Assembly: GCA_900322135.1 (NCBI GenBank) | Contig: ONYP01000003.1 | Location: 1-64,000 of the forward strand | Direction of reading: 5' to 3' | Length of the DNA: 64,000 bases | Origin: an uncultured Prevotellaceae bacterium | GTDB lineage: Bacteria > Bacteroidota > Bacteroidia > Bacteroidales > Muribaculaceae | Shown here: positions 33,702-42,971 of the stretch, piece after piece | Position numbering within the stretch: the stretch's first letter is position 1 | How the letters are laid out: each line of letters opens with the position of its first letter | Notes under the pieces: generated by a model | What the model was told of the DNA's origin: nothing | Database searches by the model: none | Seen by the model: only the letters and a program-made list of their open reading frames with translations | Position numbers and translations under genes: made by a program

Positions 33702-35492
33702 TCATTCATAGTTAAACCTCTTGGCCGGCACACCGATGTAGGTGCCGCCATCCTTGGGCTTGGTCATGAGCACACTGCCGGCTCCCAGGGTGATGTGATT
33801 GCCAATCTTGATTTTCTGGAGCACCACGCCGTCTACTCCGAGCAGATTGCAGTCCCCGACTTTAACTTCTCCCGACAGTCTCACACCCGGCATCATCACA
33901 TTGAAACTGCCGACCCTCACATCGTGGCCAAGGGCATTGGAGCCATTGAGCACATTGTAGTCGCCCAATTCCACATCACAGGTGACACTGCAATTGTCCT
34001 GGATGATGTTGCCCTGCCCGATCTTGAAAGTTTTAGGGTCAAGAATGCGGAATGAGGGTGCAATCAGGTTCGGGAAAAAGATATTGGCATTGGTGATGCG
34101 CTCATGAATCAACTTGCGTGAATCAGGCGACCCCACCGCAATGGCAAGTGCCATGGGTTCCTGAAGGGCGTTGAGTTCCTCCATGCCCCCCAACACGGTG
34201 CCATAATGTGACACCTTGGTACCTTTTTCAAGGCCGTCATCATAGAAACCCACAAGTTCCCAATTCTCACGGCCTGCATTATTGATGCGCTGTATGCCTC
34301 CCGCCACTTCACGCCCCAAGCCACCGGCGCCGTAAATGGCGATTTTTCTTTTTTTCAAACTCATATCTAGGGCATTCGGTTTATCTGTTCCAGTCATAAT
34401 CGCCACATTTTCATTAAGGTTTTCAAATCCCTGCCTGTAGATCGGGAAAAATGATGATGATTTGTCAAAATCCATGCCATGATGTTCCCGCCAATTCACC
34501 AGTTGCAGGTACATTTCATTATTGAAGATTTCTTTACCTATCGAGAATTGGCACTTGCTGTCCCTGTTGAATGATTTCTTGAACTTATACAGATTGTCCT
34601 CGCCAGAACCCAATCCACCTCCCAGATGGAAGGACTTGAAGCCCATTTCGTGCCCCCATAACGCGGCCTCGTAGAGCAGCAGGTTGGTCGGCGCCAGTTT
34701 GCGATAAGCTGAATCTGTTCCAGAAAGGTGATAATGCATCTGCCCATTCCCGTACAATATAATTGAAACAGCAATGATTTCCCCATCTTTCAAAGCATAA
34801 AACACCTCGGTGTTGTCTGAAAAGTTATCCATGATGGACTGATAGAATGAGTCGTCAAAGAAATAGTACTCGATGGCATCATCCTGCCTCATCGTGTCGT
34901 CATAGATTCGTTTGAATGTCGCCATCAGATGCGGTGTCGGTTTGTCATGTTCAATCACGACATCGTTTTTTATCGCTTTGCGAATCATGTTACGGCACTT
35001 GCTGGTGATATTGTTCCAGATGATATCCTTGCTTTTCAAATCAATGGAAATCGTCCTGCCCAGGTCGGTGACGACACCAAATTGTTTCATCACCTCGGCA
35101 TTTCCAAGAACAGGGCTATAGCGCACAAAATTGCTTACATAATGGTGAACGAGCATGAAGGTCCTGTATTCCTTGTAGAACGCCTTCAGATTGTCGTCGC
35201 TGGCATCACCCTGAAACAACCAGCCACCGTAGCCATAGGGTGATGACATGTCATACCACTCACCTGCACTAATGATAGAGCCAGCCCATGGCAACGAAGA
35301 CAGGTCCCTAACCATGGCGACATACATGCCCCTCAACGATGACGATTCATAATAGACCAATATCGGGATTCCGTCACCATGAACAGCGAATGCGTCAACA
35401 TAACCATGTAAATAATAGACATCATGCCGTTGAAATGAAACGACAATACGGTCCCATTCTGTTTTCTGCTGATATTGAATTATCTTTATCAT
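33702..35492 (-). CDS. FemAB-like aminoacyl/acyltransferase fused to NeuD acyltransferase
   Basis: The 596-residue protein has two parts. Residues about 1-365 look like a FemAB/GNAT-fold transferase: WGHEMGFKSFHLGGG, NLYKFKKSFNR and VSIILYGNGQMHYHLSG, typical of FemAB relatives in polysaccharide loci that move amino acids or acyl groups. From residue 377 (MSLKKRKIAIYGAGGLGREV) a full NeuD/PglD domain follows with hexapeptide repeats, ending TYIGVPAKRFNYE. The NeuD part is very like the separate gene at 26198. The internal Met could also be a second start. The fusion suggests one product passed from one domain to the other, for example an amino sugar acylated twice. The ATG at 35492 was chosen because it starts just after the upstream stop. 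Confidence 0.85.
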   Translation of the reverse strand: MIKIIQYQQKTEWDRIVVSFQRHDVYYLHGYVDAFAVHGDGIPILVYYESSSLRGMYVAMVRDLSSLPWAGSIISAGEWYDMSSPYGYGGWLFQGDASDDNLKAFYKEYRTFMLVHHYVSNFVRYSPVLGNAEVMKQFGVVTDLGRTISIDLKSKDIIWNNITSKCRNMIRKAIKNDVVIEHDKPTPHLMATFKRIYDDTMRQDDAIEYYFFDDSFYQSIMDNFSDNTEVFYALKDGEIIAVSIILYGNGQMHYHLSGTDSAYRKLAPTNLLLYEAALWGHEMGFKSFHLGGGLGSGEDNLYKFKKSFNRDSKCQFSIGKEIFNNEMYLQLVNWREHHGMDFDKSSSFFPIYRQGFENLNENVAIMTGTDKPNALDMSLKKRKIAIYGAGGLGREVAGGIQRINNAGRENWELVGFYDDGLEKGTKVSHYGTVLGGMEELNALQEPMALAIAVGSPDSRKLIHERITNANIFFPNLIAPSFRILDPKTFKIGQGNIIQDNCSVTCDVELGDYNVLNGSNALGHDVRVGSFNVMMPGVRLSGEVKVGDCNLLGVDGVVLQKIKIGNHITLGAGSVLMTKPKDGGTYIGVPAKRFNYE

Positions 35493-35502
35493 AACACAGA
35501 GA

Positions 35503-36522
35503 TTAAATTGCAACAATGATACGGCCCAAGTCATTCATCGCCCCATTGTCATAGCGTGAGTCGCAATGAATAGACAACATTCTGCAAGAGAAATCCTTCA
35601 CTTCGTTATTCTCACACTCGGGCACACTCCACAAGATTGCAGGATATATACTATTGTCAATCAGAGACTTCCTGATGGCGTTCCGCTCTGATTCGCTATC
35701 AAGCAGCAGGATTAAGGAAAAAGGGAAACATCCAGGGTCCTCGGGCTCCATTACCGTAAAACGCTGTAAGCAAATATCTTTCAGCATATTCCAATTAGCC
35801 TTCTTCCCATTATACCACTGTATCACATCAAACCGCTCAAGATAACAGCGGGTCTCTTCATCCAGAGCTGATGTTGCCATCGTGTCGAACTGCCCTTCGG
35901 TCAGAATCATGTCTTGACGGAACTCATTTTTATCGATTATCATTCCATCGAGATACAAGGATTTCTTTTTCATCGCATTCCAGCGGACCGAAGCCAGTCG
36001 TTTATTAAAATCGGTCAACTCGGGTTTCTCATTCAATTGATAGCCTTTGGGAGACCACAACATTCCGCCCTCGGCAATCGGCAAAGTCTTCCTCAACGAT
36101 GCAATGCACCAATCGGCGTCGCTGTTTGCTGCCCAAGAGCCCAAGATGTCGTGTGTATGGTCCTCAACGACCGGCACACCAATCTGAGCATTGCTCCTCG
36201 AAGACCTCAGTCCGAAATAGTTCACCCTCAACAGGGCATCACCTTCTTGATAAGGCAATGAACAGACAACCTGATTCTCGTCACTCATGGGGTAATCATC
36301 GTAAAAAGCAAGATTGACCCCCTGATGAGCCATCGACTCCAACACCTCGTAACAGAAATAACTTGGCACCCACAGGCGTTTCCAACCCATCTGCTGATAC
36401 AACGCAATCAGGGCCTGTCGACCATCGGCAAAGAAGGTTGCGTGAGGATACAGGTTGCTGATAGTGTGAGAGCCTTGCTGGCACACCTGTACAAAATGGA
36501 AGTCTGACCCAAATTCCTTCAT
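35503..36522 (-). CDS. Divergent PLP aminotransferase-like protein (DegT-related)
   Basis: The 339-residue protein has a fold-type I PLP pattern: ATFFADGRQALIALYQ in place of the SGTAAL motif, WVPSYFCYEVLESM, GVPVVEDHTHDILGSW for the cofactor Asp, and ADWCIASLRKTLPIAEGG with the probable PLP lysine at 145. Sequence outside these motifs differs greatly from DegT enzymes, and the protein is about 40 residues shorter. It may transfer an amino group to an unusual keto-sugar or a non-sugar keto acid, or act as a dehydratase-like member. It lies directly ahead of the FemAB-NeuD fusion and after the sugar-phosphate transferase, so it is probably part of the same modification route. Confidence 0.72.
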   Translation of the reverse strand: MKEFGSDFHFVQVCQQGSHTISNLYPHATFFADGRQALIALYQQMGWKRLWVPSYFCYEVLESMAHQGVNLAFYDDYPMSDENQVVCSLPYQEGDALLRVNYFGLRSSRSNAQIGVPVVEDHTHDILGSWAANSDADWCIASLRKTLPIAEGGMLWSPKGYQLNEKPELTDFNKRLASVRWNAMKKKSLYLDGMIIDKNEFRQDMILTEGQFDTMATSALDEETRCYLERFDVIQWYNGKKANWNMLKDICLQRFTVMEPEDPGCFPFSLILLLDSESERNAIRKSLIDNSIYPAILWSVPECENNEVKDFSCRMLSIHCDSRYDNGAMNDLGRIIVAI

Positions 36523-36532
36523 ATGCTAATGC

Positions 36533-37210
36533 CTATTGGCTATCTTTCCAATTGATTTTCGTGTTGAGCCCTTCGTCAACAATCCTCTGAGCCTCTTTCT
36601 CAAACCGGTACCATCCCAGGTCATCGGGCTCGTTTTCAAGTCCGTTACCGATGTCTTCATGCTTGAAGACATTAATAACAGTCATGTAGAGGATTTTCAG
36701 GTCCAGAAGGAAAGAAATGTGGTCTACATACCACACATCATGCTTGAACTTATCACTGTAGGTCATGAGATTCCGCCCATTCACTTGAGCCCATCCGGTG
36801 ATACCGGGCCGCACCTCGAGACGCCTTTCCTGGACTTCATCATACATGGGCAGGAACCATGTGTACAACGGCCTAGGCCCTATCAGGGACATATCACCCT
36901 TGACGACATTGACGAGTTGCGGCAGTTCATCAATAGAAGTTGAACGGACAAAGCGTCCCACCCTGGTCAACCGTTCATTATCAGGTAACAGATCACCATT
37001 GGCATCGCGCTCGTCGGTCATGGTCTTGAATTTGACTATCTTGAAGATCTTGCCGTTGCGGCCAGGGCGTTTTTGAAAGAAAAAGGCACCAGCGCCCTTG
37101 TTGGCAAAATGCAGCCAGATGGTCACCACGATTAACACCGGGCTCACACATATCAGCCCGACAAGCGAGACGGTGAAGTCGATTATTCTCTTGAAAAAAT
37201 GCTTGTACAT
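36533..37210 (-). CDS. Initiating undecaprenyl-phosphate sugar transferase A
   Basis: The 225-residue membrane enzyme has one N-terminal hydrophobic helix (IDFTVSLVGLICVSPVLIVVTIWL) and the WcaJ/PglC-type phosphoglycosyl transferase domain: FFQKRPGRNGKIFKIVKFKTM, then RSTSIDELPQLVNVV and MSLIGPRPLY, and PGITGWAQVNGRN. It transfers a sugar-1-phosphate from a UDP-sugar to undecaprenyl phosphate, the first step of a lipid-linked repeat unit. It is a tandem paralog of the next gene upstream (37225). PglC-like enzymes often use UDP-diNAcBac or UDP-FucNAc-type sugars, which fits the DegT/NeuD genes downstream; the specificity here is not known. Confidence 0.92.
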   Translation of the reverse strand: MYKHFFKRIIDFTVSLVGLICVSPVLIVVTIWLHFANKGAGAFFFQKRPGRNGKIFKIVKFKTMTDERDANGDLLPDNERLTRVGRFVRSTSIDELPQLVNVVKGDMSLIGPRPLYTWFLPMYDEVQERRLEVRPGITGWAQVNGRNLMTYSDKFKHDVWYVDHISFLLDLKILYMTVINVFKHEDIGNGLENEPDDLGWYRFEKEAQRIVDEGLNTKINWKDSQ

Positions 37211-37224
37211 CGGTCTGTTGAAGA

Positions 37225-37857
37225 TTATTTATCGACGCCTTTACTACCCTTGAACGCTTCCATTGTCTCTTGTCCACTTTGAGAGATGCCGTCGCGCTTG
37301 AGCACCTTCTTGATCGTCAACAGTATCACCTTGACATCGGTGAGAAACGAGCAATGGTCAACATACCAGACATCAAGCTCAAATTTCCGTTCCCATGTGA
37401 TGCCGTTGCGTCCGTGGCATTGGGCCCAGCCTGTAATTCCCGGATAGACATCGTGGCGGCGGGCCTGTTCAGGAGAATAGAGCTGCAGATAGTCCACACG
37501 CAGGGGCCTCGGTCCGATGATTGCCATGTCGCCCTTGAGGACATTCAACAACTGAGGCAGTTCGTCAATGCTGGTCGACCTCACAAATCGGCCGGCTCTC
37601 GTCAGTCGCTCTCCATCGGGCAACAATTGACCGTCAGCATCACGATTGTCGTTCATGGTCTTATACTTGATAATCTTGAAGATCTTGCCTTTATAGCCGG
37701 GGCGTTCCTGCAAAAAGAACGCGCCGGCGCCCTTGTTGGCGAAATGCAGCCAGACGGTAACCACCAGCAATAAGGGAGACAGGATAATCAAAGCCACGAG
37801 GGCGATGAGAAATCCCAAGATGCGTTTTATATACTTGCGGTAGAAGTTATTCATCAT
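37225..37857 (-). CDS. Initiating undecaprenyl-phosphate sugar transferase B
   Basis: The 210-residue paralog of the gene at 36533 has the same layout: N-terminal membrane segment (ILGFLIALVALIILSPLLLVV), FLQERPGYKGKIFKIIKYKTM, RSTSIDELPQLLNVL, MAIIGPRPLRVDY and PGITGWAQCHGRNG. Two initiating transferases in a row in one operon are unusual and suggest two repeat-unit types or a recent duplication. Its ATG overlaps the stop of the glycosyltransferase before it (ATGA at 37857-37854). Confidence 0.92.
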   Translation of the reverse strand: MMNNFYRKYIKRILGFLIALVALIILSPLLLVVTVWLHFANKGAGAFFLQERPGYKGKIFKIIKYKTMNDNRDADGQLLPDGERLTRAGRFVRSTSIDELPQLLNVLKGDMAIIGPRPLRVDYLQLYSPEQARRHDVYPGITGWAQCHGRNGITWERKFELDVWYVDHCSFLTDVKVILLTIKKVLKRDGISQSGQETMEAFKGSKGVDK

Positions 37858-38978
37858 ATTGAATCCTTTAGGATATCATGGTAGAAGTCATAGAGGCACT
37901 GGCGCACATAGCCCTGTTCAAACCTTTTTGCCACCAGTTCACGGGCATTGGCAGCCATCGCTGCCAGCGCATCGGGATGCTCTACAAACTCTTTCATGGC
38001 ATGGTACAACGCATCCTGATCCTTGGGAGGAACGATGACACCATTCTTGCCATCGATGATGATTTCCCGTGAGCCATTGATGTCGGTGACGATACAGGGA
38101 AGCCCCATCGCGCCGGCCTCAATGACGACATTGGGAAAGCCCTCACGGTAACTGGGAAACACCATCGCATCGGCATTGCTGTAGAACGGTCTCGTATCAC
38201 TCTGATTGCCGACGGCCTCGATGCCGTCGCCACGGTTGATGCGGTCAAGAGTTGCCGGTGACACGGGATCCAGATTATCCTCACGCCGCCCAACGAGTAC
38301 CAGCTTGACATTTTCCAACTCGCTATGCAGCCTGTCAAAAGCCGCAACCAACTCATTAATGCCCTTATCCCGCACAATGCGGCCGACAAAGACGAATGTA
38401 AAACCGCTATGGGATGGCGTCTCGCCTTGAGGCTTATAATAATCCAGGTCAATGCCCCGCACATTGCCATAGCCGAGGACCTTGATGGGCTTGCGGGTGA
38501 TGTGGTGTGAGAGCAAATCGTTTTTCACCCCTTCGCCCTCGGGAATGATGTGGGTAGCGCAGGCACATGTCAGCCAATCGGTAGCCATGAGAATGCGCCG
38601 CTTGAGGCCTGTTGCCGTGGGCCACACCAAACCGGTGAAGGTGTGAACACGCCGAGGCACCCTAGCCAGCCAACCAGCCATCATACAGACCAGTCCTGCC
38701 TTAGGCGTCATCGAGTGGACCATATCAGGGCGTTCACGCCTCATCACCCTCCACATCTTCCACAGCGAGCGCAAGTCGTTGAGGAGGGATATGTGCCGTT
38801 CCATGGGTACAGCTATCGTGCGCACGCCTTCCTGACGCGCGACCTTGTCGAGGTCTTCACCTGGTGATGAAACGGCCACAACCTCATATTCACTAGACAG
38901 TTCCTTGAGCAAACCATTACAGAATGTGGCAAGAGACTGCGGTATTGTAGAACTACGAATTATTTTTTTCTTTTTCAT
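37854..38978 (-). CDS. Glycosyltransferase family 4
   Basis: The 374-residue GT-B enzyme (WcaL/PglA-like) has a Rossmann N-terminal domain (KIIRSSTIPQSLATFCNGLL) with HTFTGLVWP, and the C-terminal donor domain with VFVGRIVRDKGINELVAAF and the retaining motif YREGFPNVVIEAGAMGLP. It probably adds the second or third sugar to the lipid-linked unit begun by the overlapping sugar-phosphate transferases. The ATG at 38978 is preferred over in-frame upstream codons because it gives the canonical MKKKKII start. A 137-bp gap with no recognised element precedes it. Confidence 0.9.
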   Translation of the reverse strand: MKKKKIIRSSTIPQSLATFCNGLLKELSSEYEVVAVSSPGEDLDKVARQEGVRTIAVPMERHISLLNDLRSLWKMWRVMRRERPDMVHSMTPKAGLVCMMAGWLARVPRRVHTFTGLVWPTATGLKRRILMATDWLTCACATHIIPEGEGVKNDLLSHHITRKPIKVLGYGNVRGIDLDYYKPQGETPSHSGFTFVFVGRIVRDKGINELVAAFDRLHSELENVKLVLVGRREDNLDPVSPATLDRINRGDGIEAVGNQSDTRPFYSNADAMVFPSYREGFPNVVIEAGAMGLPCIVTDINGSREIIIDGKNGVIVPPKDQDALYHAMKEFVEHPDALAAMAANARELVAKRFEQGYVRQCLYDFYHDILKDSI

Positions 38979-39115
38979 TACAAAGAGTTTATTGTCACCA
39001 TTCCCCATCAATTGGAGGAAGTGTCTTCTCAACTGAATTTTTATGGTCTGATGGTTTCCGACTCACTCGCCTTGGACTGTCGTTGCTAGGTCTCCACTCT
39101 ATTGGGAGTCACACT

Positions 39116-40195
39116 TCACAGTGAATGGTATAACTCATTATACTTGCCTACCATCATGCTGATATCATATTGAGCGGCCCTGGCCTGGCAGCGTTCAGCA
39201 ACTTTCCGGTATTCATCTGGATGTTCACACAACCATTGTATCTTTTTTGCAAGTTCCTTATCATCGCCATGAGGGAACAACACACCAGCCCCCGTCACGG
39301 TATCACGCAGGCCGTCAACATCGCTGGCAATGAACGGGCGTCCTGATGCCATGCCCTCGATACTTGAAAGAGAAAGACCCTCCCAGTGTGATGAGAGTAT
39401 TAAGATATCGCTCTGCTCCATGATGTCAGGCACATCCATCCTCACGCCCAAGAACGAGACACGGTCGTCGAGCTCCAATTGGGAGCACAATGCCTTGACC
39501 GAGGTCGCCACCTCCTTGGGGCCACCGCCCACAAGCTGCAGGCTATATTGTTCGGGCAAATGTGTCATCGCCCTTAGCACGGTGGCATGGTCCTTCTCGA
39601 TTCTCAACGCAGCCACCATCGTGATGACAAAACGCTGCTGACCCGAGATATCCTTGACTGGTCTCATGAATCGCTTGGTATCCACACCGTTACTGATGGT
39701 GCACACATTGGCCTTTTTCCCGATATAATCCTCGAGGTTGCGCTGGGCCTTGGGGGCAATGCACACAATAGCATCATACTTGCCATACATCCAATTGTCG
39801 AGAGGTTTCAACCACCATTTAGAGCGTCTGCGATTAGTGGTGCTGTGTTCGGTGGTCACCAGTTTGGTTTTGGACTTACCCGTAAACACGCGTGACAAGG
39901 GCACAAAGAGCTGGCACGCGGTATTGTGGGTGTGGATAATGTCATAATCGGAATGCGCAAAGAATTTCCTGAACCTTGAAATGTTGCGCCAATTATAGAC
40001 ATTATTTTTCATCGACAAGGCATGCACCTTGATGCCTGCCTGTTCGATTTTCTCCTTAAACGGTGTTTGCGTACCATTAATCAGCAACAAATCCACCTGA
40101 TTGTCGCCCTTGTCACGCAATAGGGGCAAGAGGTCGACCATCAATCGTTCGGCCCCACCGGTATATAAAGATGTTATGACATGAAGGATTTTCAT
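39116..40195 (-). CDS. Glycosyltransferase family 4
   Basis: The 359-residue GT-B enzyme starts MKILHVITSLYTGGAERLMV, the classic acceptor-side signature. It has HTHNTACQLFVPL, and the donor motif SSHWEGLSLSSIEGMASGRP. Closely similar throughout to the gene at 40830 (MKVLHVITSLDTGGAERLMV), from which it is separated by a hexapeptide acyltransferase gene. The pair likely arose by duplication, and may add the same or related sugars at two positions. It acts at the cytoplasmic face. Confidence 0.92.
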   Translation of the reverse strand: MKILHVITSLYTGGAERLMVDLLPLLRDKGDNQVDLLLINGTQTPFKEKIEQAGIKVHALSMKNNVYNWRNISRFRKFFAHSDYDIIHTHNTACQLFVPLSRVFTGKSKTKLVTTEHSTTNRRRSKWWLKPLDNWMYGKYDAIVCIAPKAQRNLEDYIGKKANVCTISNGVDTKRFMRPVKDISGQQRFVITMVAALRIEKDHATVLRAMTHLPEQYSLQLVGGGPKEVATSVKALCSQLELDDRVSFLGVRMDVPDIMEQSDILILSSHWEGLSLSSIEGMASGRPFIASDVDGLRDTVTGAGVLFPHGDDKELAKKIQWLCEHPDEYRKVAERCQARAAQYDISMMVGKYNELYHSL

Positions 40196-40241
40196 CTTGA
40201 GGGGGTGTGTTGTGTGTACTGCTTGGTGCTGGGGTGGAGCG

Positions 40242-40805
40242 TCAAACAGGGTAAACGATGTATTTCTCAGTTGGTGAGCTGTCGCGCGTAATGATCTGAC
40301 CAGGATTTCCGATGACTATCGAATTATCAGGGACATCAAAGTTCACAAACGCCCCGGGAGCAATCAGCACATTGTCGCCAATATGGGCATTGCCTATAAT
40401 CACGGCATTGGCATTCATACACACATTGTTACCGATTGTCGGGAAACCGGCCCGCTTGCCCTGGGCGTTGCCGATGAGACAGCCTTGAGAGATATTGAAA
40501 TTATCACCTATCACAGCACTGGGATTCACAACGATGTGACCGAAATGCACTATTCGCAACCCACGCCCGATGCGCGTGCCCGCGGGTATCTGGATGTGGG
40601 TGATGATTTTTGTCGCATGAAGGAAAACGCTCCAAAACGCACGACTCATCCTGTTGCGTGCCATAGAAGCGTGACGAAAGAAAAAAATGTAGGTGTAGCC
40701 AGGAACACAAAACAAATATTTGAGCCTGACCTTCAACTTTTTATTTCCGTTACCCTCATATCGATAGAGGTCTTCGTTAAGTGTCTTATTGAATAGCAAT
40801 CCCAT
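40242..40805 (-). CDS. Hexapeptide-repeat O-acetyltransferase (serine acetyltransferase-like)
   Basis: The 187-residue protein has a left-handed beta-helix of hexapeptide repeats (IPAGTRIGRGLRIVH, VIGDNFNISQGCLIG, IGNNVCMNANAVI, IGDNVLIAPGAFV) ending in IVIGNPGQIITR. It looks like CysE- or WbbJ-type acetyltransferases using acetyl-CoA in the cytosol. In this setting it probably O-acetylates a sugar of the repeat unit. The start is the ATG at 40805; a preceding in-frame TTG is not used. It lies between two paralogous GT4 genes. Confidence 0.87.
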   Translation of the reverse strand: MGLLFNKTLNEDLYRYEGNGNKKLKVRLKYLFCVPGYTYIFFFRHASMARNRMSRAFWSVFLHATKIITHIQIPAGTRIGRGLRIVHFGHIVVNPSAVIGDNFNISQGCLIGNAQGKRAGFPTIGNNVCMNANAVIIGNAHIGDNVLIAPGAFVNFDVPDNSIVIGNPGQIITRDSSPTEKYIVYPV

Positions 40806-40829
40806 TATCAAGAGTCAAGTATTACACAA

Positions 40830-41915
40830 TTATTTAAACAATGACCTGTAGAGTTTGTCATATCCGTCGGCCATGAGACTGATGTCATAACGCTTGGCAT
40901 GCTCTTGACATGCCAGTGCCACCTCCTTGTAGCGGGCGGGGTTCTCACACAGTTCTTGAATAGCCCGTGCCAGAGCCTCGTCGTCACCCTGAGGGAACAA
41001 GACGCCTGCGCCAGCCACAACATCACGCAGGCCCTCTACATCACTGGCGACAAACGGCCGCCCTGAAGCCATGCCCTCGATACTTGAGAGGGAAAGCCCC
41101 TCCCAATGTGACGAAAGTACTATCACATCACTCCTGTCCAGGATATCAGACACATCGGAACGCATGCCCATAAACGATACCCGCTGGTCCAAGCCCAGAT
41201 CGCTGCACAGGTTCTTCATCTCCTGCTCAGTTTCTCCACGCCCCACCAGTTGCAGCGAGAACTTGTCGGGAAGGCGCGACAATGCCTTAATGAGCGTCGC
41301 ATGATCCTTTTGAGGCCTGAAACCGGCAACCATGGATATGGCAAAGCGTTCCTGTCGGTCAATATTCTTGACCGGCTTGATGAATTTATTGATGTTCACG
41401 CCATTATAAATAGTGCATATCGCAGAGTTGTGCCCGATGTGTTGCTCAAGGTTCTTGCTGGTCTGGTCAGCGATACAGATTATAGCATCATAGCGGTTGT
41501 ACATCCACCGGTCAATAGGCTTGTACCATCCCATCGAGCGGCGCCGATTGGTGGTATTGTGTTCGGTCGTCACCAGTTTGGCATTGGCATGGCTCAGTAA
41601 CTTGGCTATCGGTGTATAGAATTGGCAGGCCGTGTTATGGGTGTGGACAATATCGTATTTCTTGACATACTTCATCAGTCTCACGATATTCCACGGACCA
41701 TAGGTGGCCCACTTATCCTCAATGTCGCCAGGGTGGGTCAATTCAAACAATGGAATTCCGGTTGCCGCCCACTCCTCCTTGAGTGGTGCGTCGGCACCAT
41801 TAAAGAGCAGCAGCCCCATCTCGTGGCCGCGGTCCTTCAACAGCGGCAACAGGTCCACCATCAATCGTTCGGCACCGCCAGTGTCCAAACTCGTAATAAC
41901 ATGAAGTACCTTCAT
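40830..41915 (-). CDS. Glycosyltransferase family 4
   Basis: The 361-residue GT-B enzyme is a paralog of the one at 39116. It has MKVLHVITSLDTGGAERLMV, HTHNTACQFYTPI and the donor site SSHWEGLSLSSIEGMASGRP with the EX7E pattern. It adds one sugar in assembly of the repeat unit; donor unknown. It lies 12 bp after the GT2 gene at 41928. Confidence 0.92.
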   Translation of the reverse strand: MKVLHVITSLDTGGAERLMVDLLPLLKDRGHEMGLLLFNGADAPLKEEWAATGIPLFELTHPGDIEDKWATYGPWNIVRLMKYVKKYDIVHTHNTACQFYTPIAKLLSHANAKLVTTEHNTTNRRRSMGWYKPIDRWMYNRYDAIICIADQTSKNLEQHIGHNSAICTIYNGVNINKFIKPVKNIDRQERFAISMVAGFRPQKDHATLIKALSRLPDKFSLQLVGRGETEQEMKNLCSDLGLDQRVSFMGMRSDVSDILDRSDVIVLSSHWEGLSLSSIEGMASGRPFVASDVEGLRDVVAGAGVLFPQGDDEALARAIQELCENPARYKEVALACQEHAKRYDISLMADGYDKLYRSLFK

Positions 41916-41927
41916 TGTGCCAAACGG

Positions 41928-42947
41928 TCAGTTCTGGGGGAAAAGACTCCTCACTGAACGGATTGCCCGATAAACCGGTCGAAGCATTATCATCATCCCC
42001 GGGTGTTCAAACAAAAATTCATAGAATCGCTGTTTATTTCCACCCTCATAGATTTTGGGGATTGACAGTTTCTTGATTTCCTCACGATGACGCTTAATCT
42101 CATTGAGGTTCTTGTTGCTCAACATCAGTCGAGTAATCAAATTGCCGAAATAAAACGCCTGCCTCTCTCCTATTCTGTTGCTGATGGCTTCACTCTGTCC
42201 CTGCTTGCACTCGTCCATAAACTTTATAGCCGTCAAGATGTCATCGCATCCACGGTTAAGACGCTCAGGGTCAATCATGTTGGTGGCCGATGAGCCGCGC
42301 AGGATATAGAAATAGACCCTGGCTTGGGTCAATCCCACCTTGGCGTCACTCAAGAAAATAGGCAGCACAAACACCACATCCTCCAAGAAGGACAATGGGG
42401 TAAAGCGTCTATCTATCAGCAGTTCCCTTTTAAAAATGAACCGAAAACATGTTCCAAAATGGTTGTCAAGTATGTATTCCTTTGCAGAGCCCTCCCATAC
42501 AATCCTTCTCAAAACTGGTTTAACAGTCATGTTTTCGTTCCATTCATCCTCTTTTACAATCTCTGCCTCAAACGAGAGGATATCGTAATCCTTGTCGATA
42601 GCCATCTCGAGCATGCGCGCATAGCCATTGTCGGCAAGGGCGTCATCAGGGTCAAAGAACACGATCCACTCCCCACGGGCCACATCCAGTCCGCTGTTGC
42701 GGGCCTCGGCAGCACCAGCATTCACCTTCTTGTCGATAACCACGACATTGTCGGGATAGCGCTGCTGGAAAGCATTGAGTTTACCGATGGTGCCATCGGT
42801 GCTGGCATCATTGATGAGGATGATCTCATAATCGGAACGCCCGTCCCACTGCAGTTCAAGACAGCGGAAAGTGCGGTCGAGATAAGGCTCCACATTGTAG
42901 CAGGGCACGATGACCGACAGGCTGACGGGGTGTTGGTTGTCTTGCAT
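41928..42947 (-). CDS. Glycosyltransferase family 2
   Basis: The 339-residue GT-A enzyme has LSVIVPCYNVEPYLDR, EIILINDASTDGT and the metal site FFDPDDALADNGYARML. The DPDD form of the metal motif is slightly unusual for this family. The C-terminal third is basic and hydrophobic, which fits membrane association. Adds one sugar to the lipid-linked glycan; sugar not known. Confidence 0.92.
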   Translation of the reverse strand: MQDNQHPVSLSVIVPCYNVEPYLDRTFRCLELQWDGRSDYEIILINDASTDGTIGKLNAFQQRYPDNVVVIDKKVNAGAAEARNSGLDVARGEWIVFFDPDDALADNGYARMLEMAIDKDYDILSFEAEIVKEDEWNENMTVKPVLRRIVWEGSAKEYILDNHFGTCFRFIFKRELLIDRRFTPLSFLEDVVFVLPIFLSDAKVGLTQARVYFYILRGSSATNMIDPERLNRGCDDILTAIKFMDECKQGQSEAISNRIGERQAFYFGNLITRLMLSNKNLNEIKRHREEIKKLSIPKIYEGGNKQRFYEFLFEHPGMMIMLRPVYRAIRSVRSLFPQN

Positions 42948-42971
42948 AGTAGTCGTTGGATGATTCAGGTT

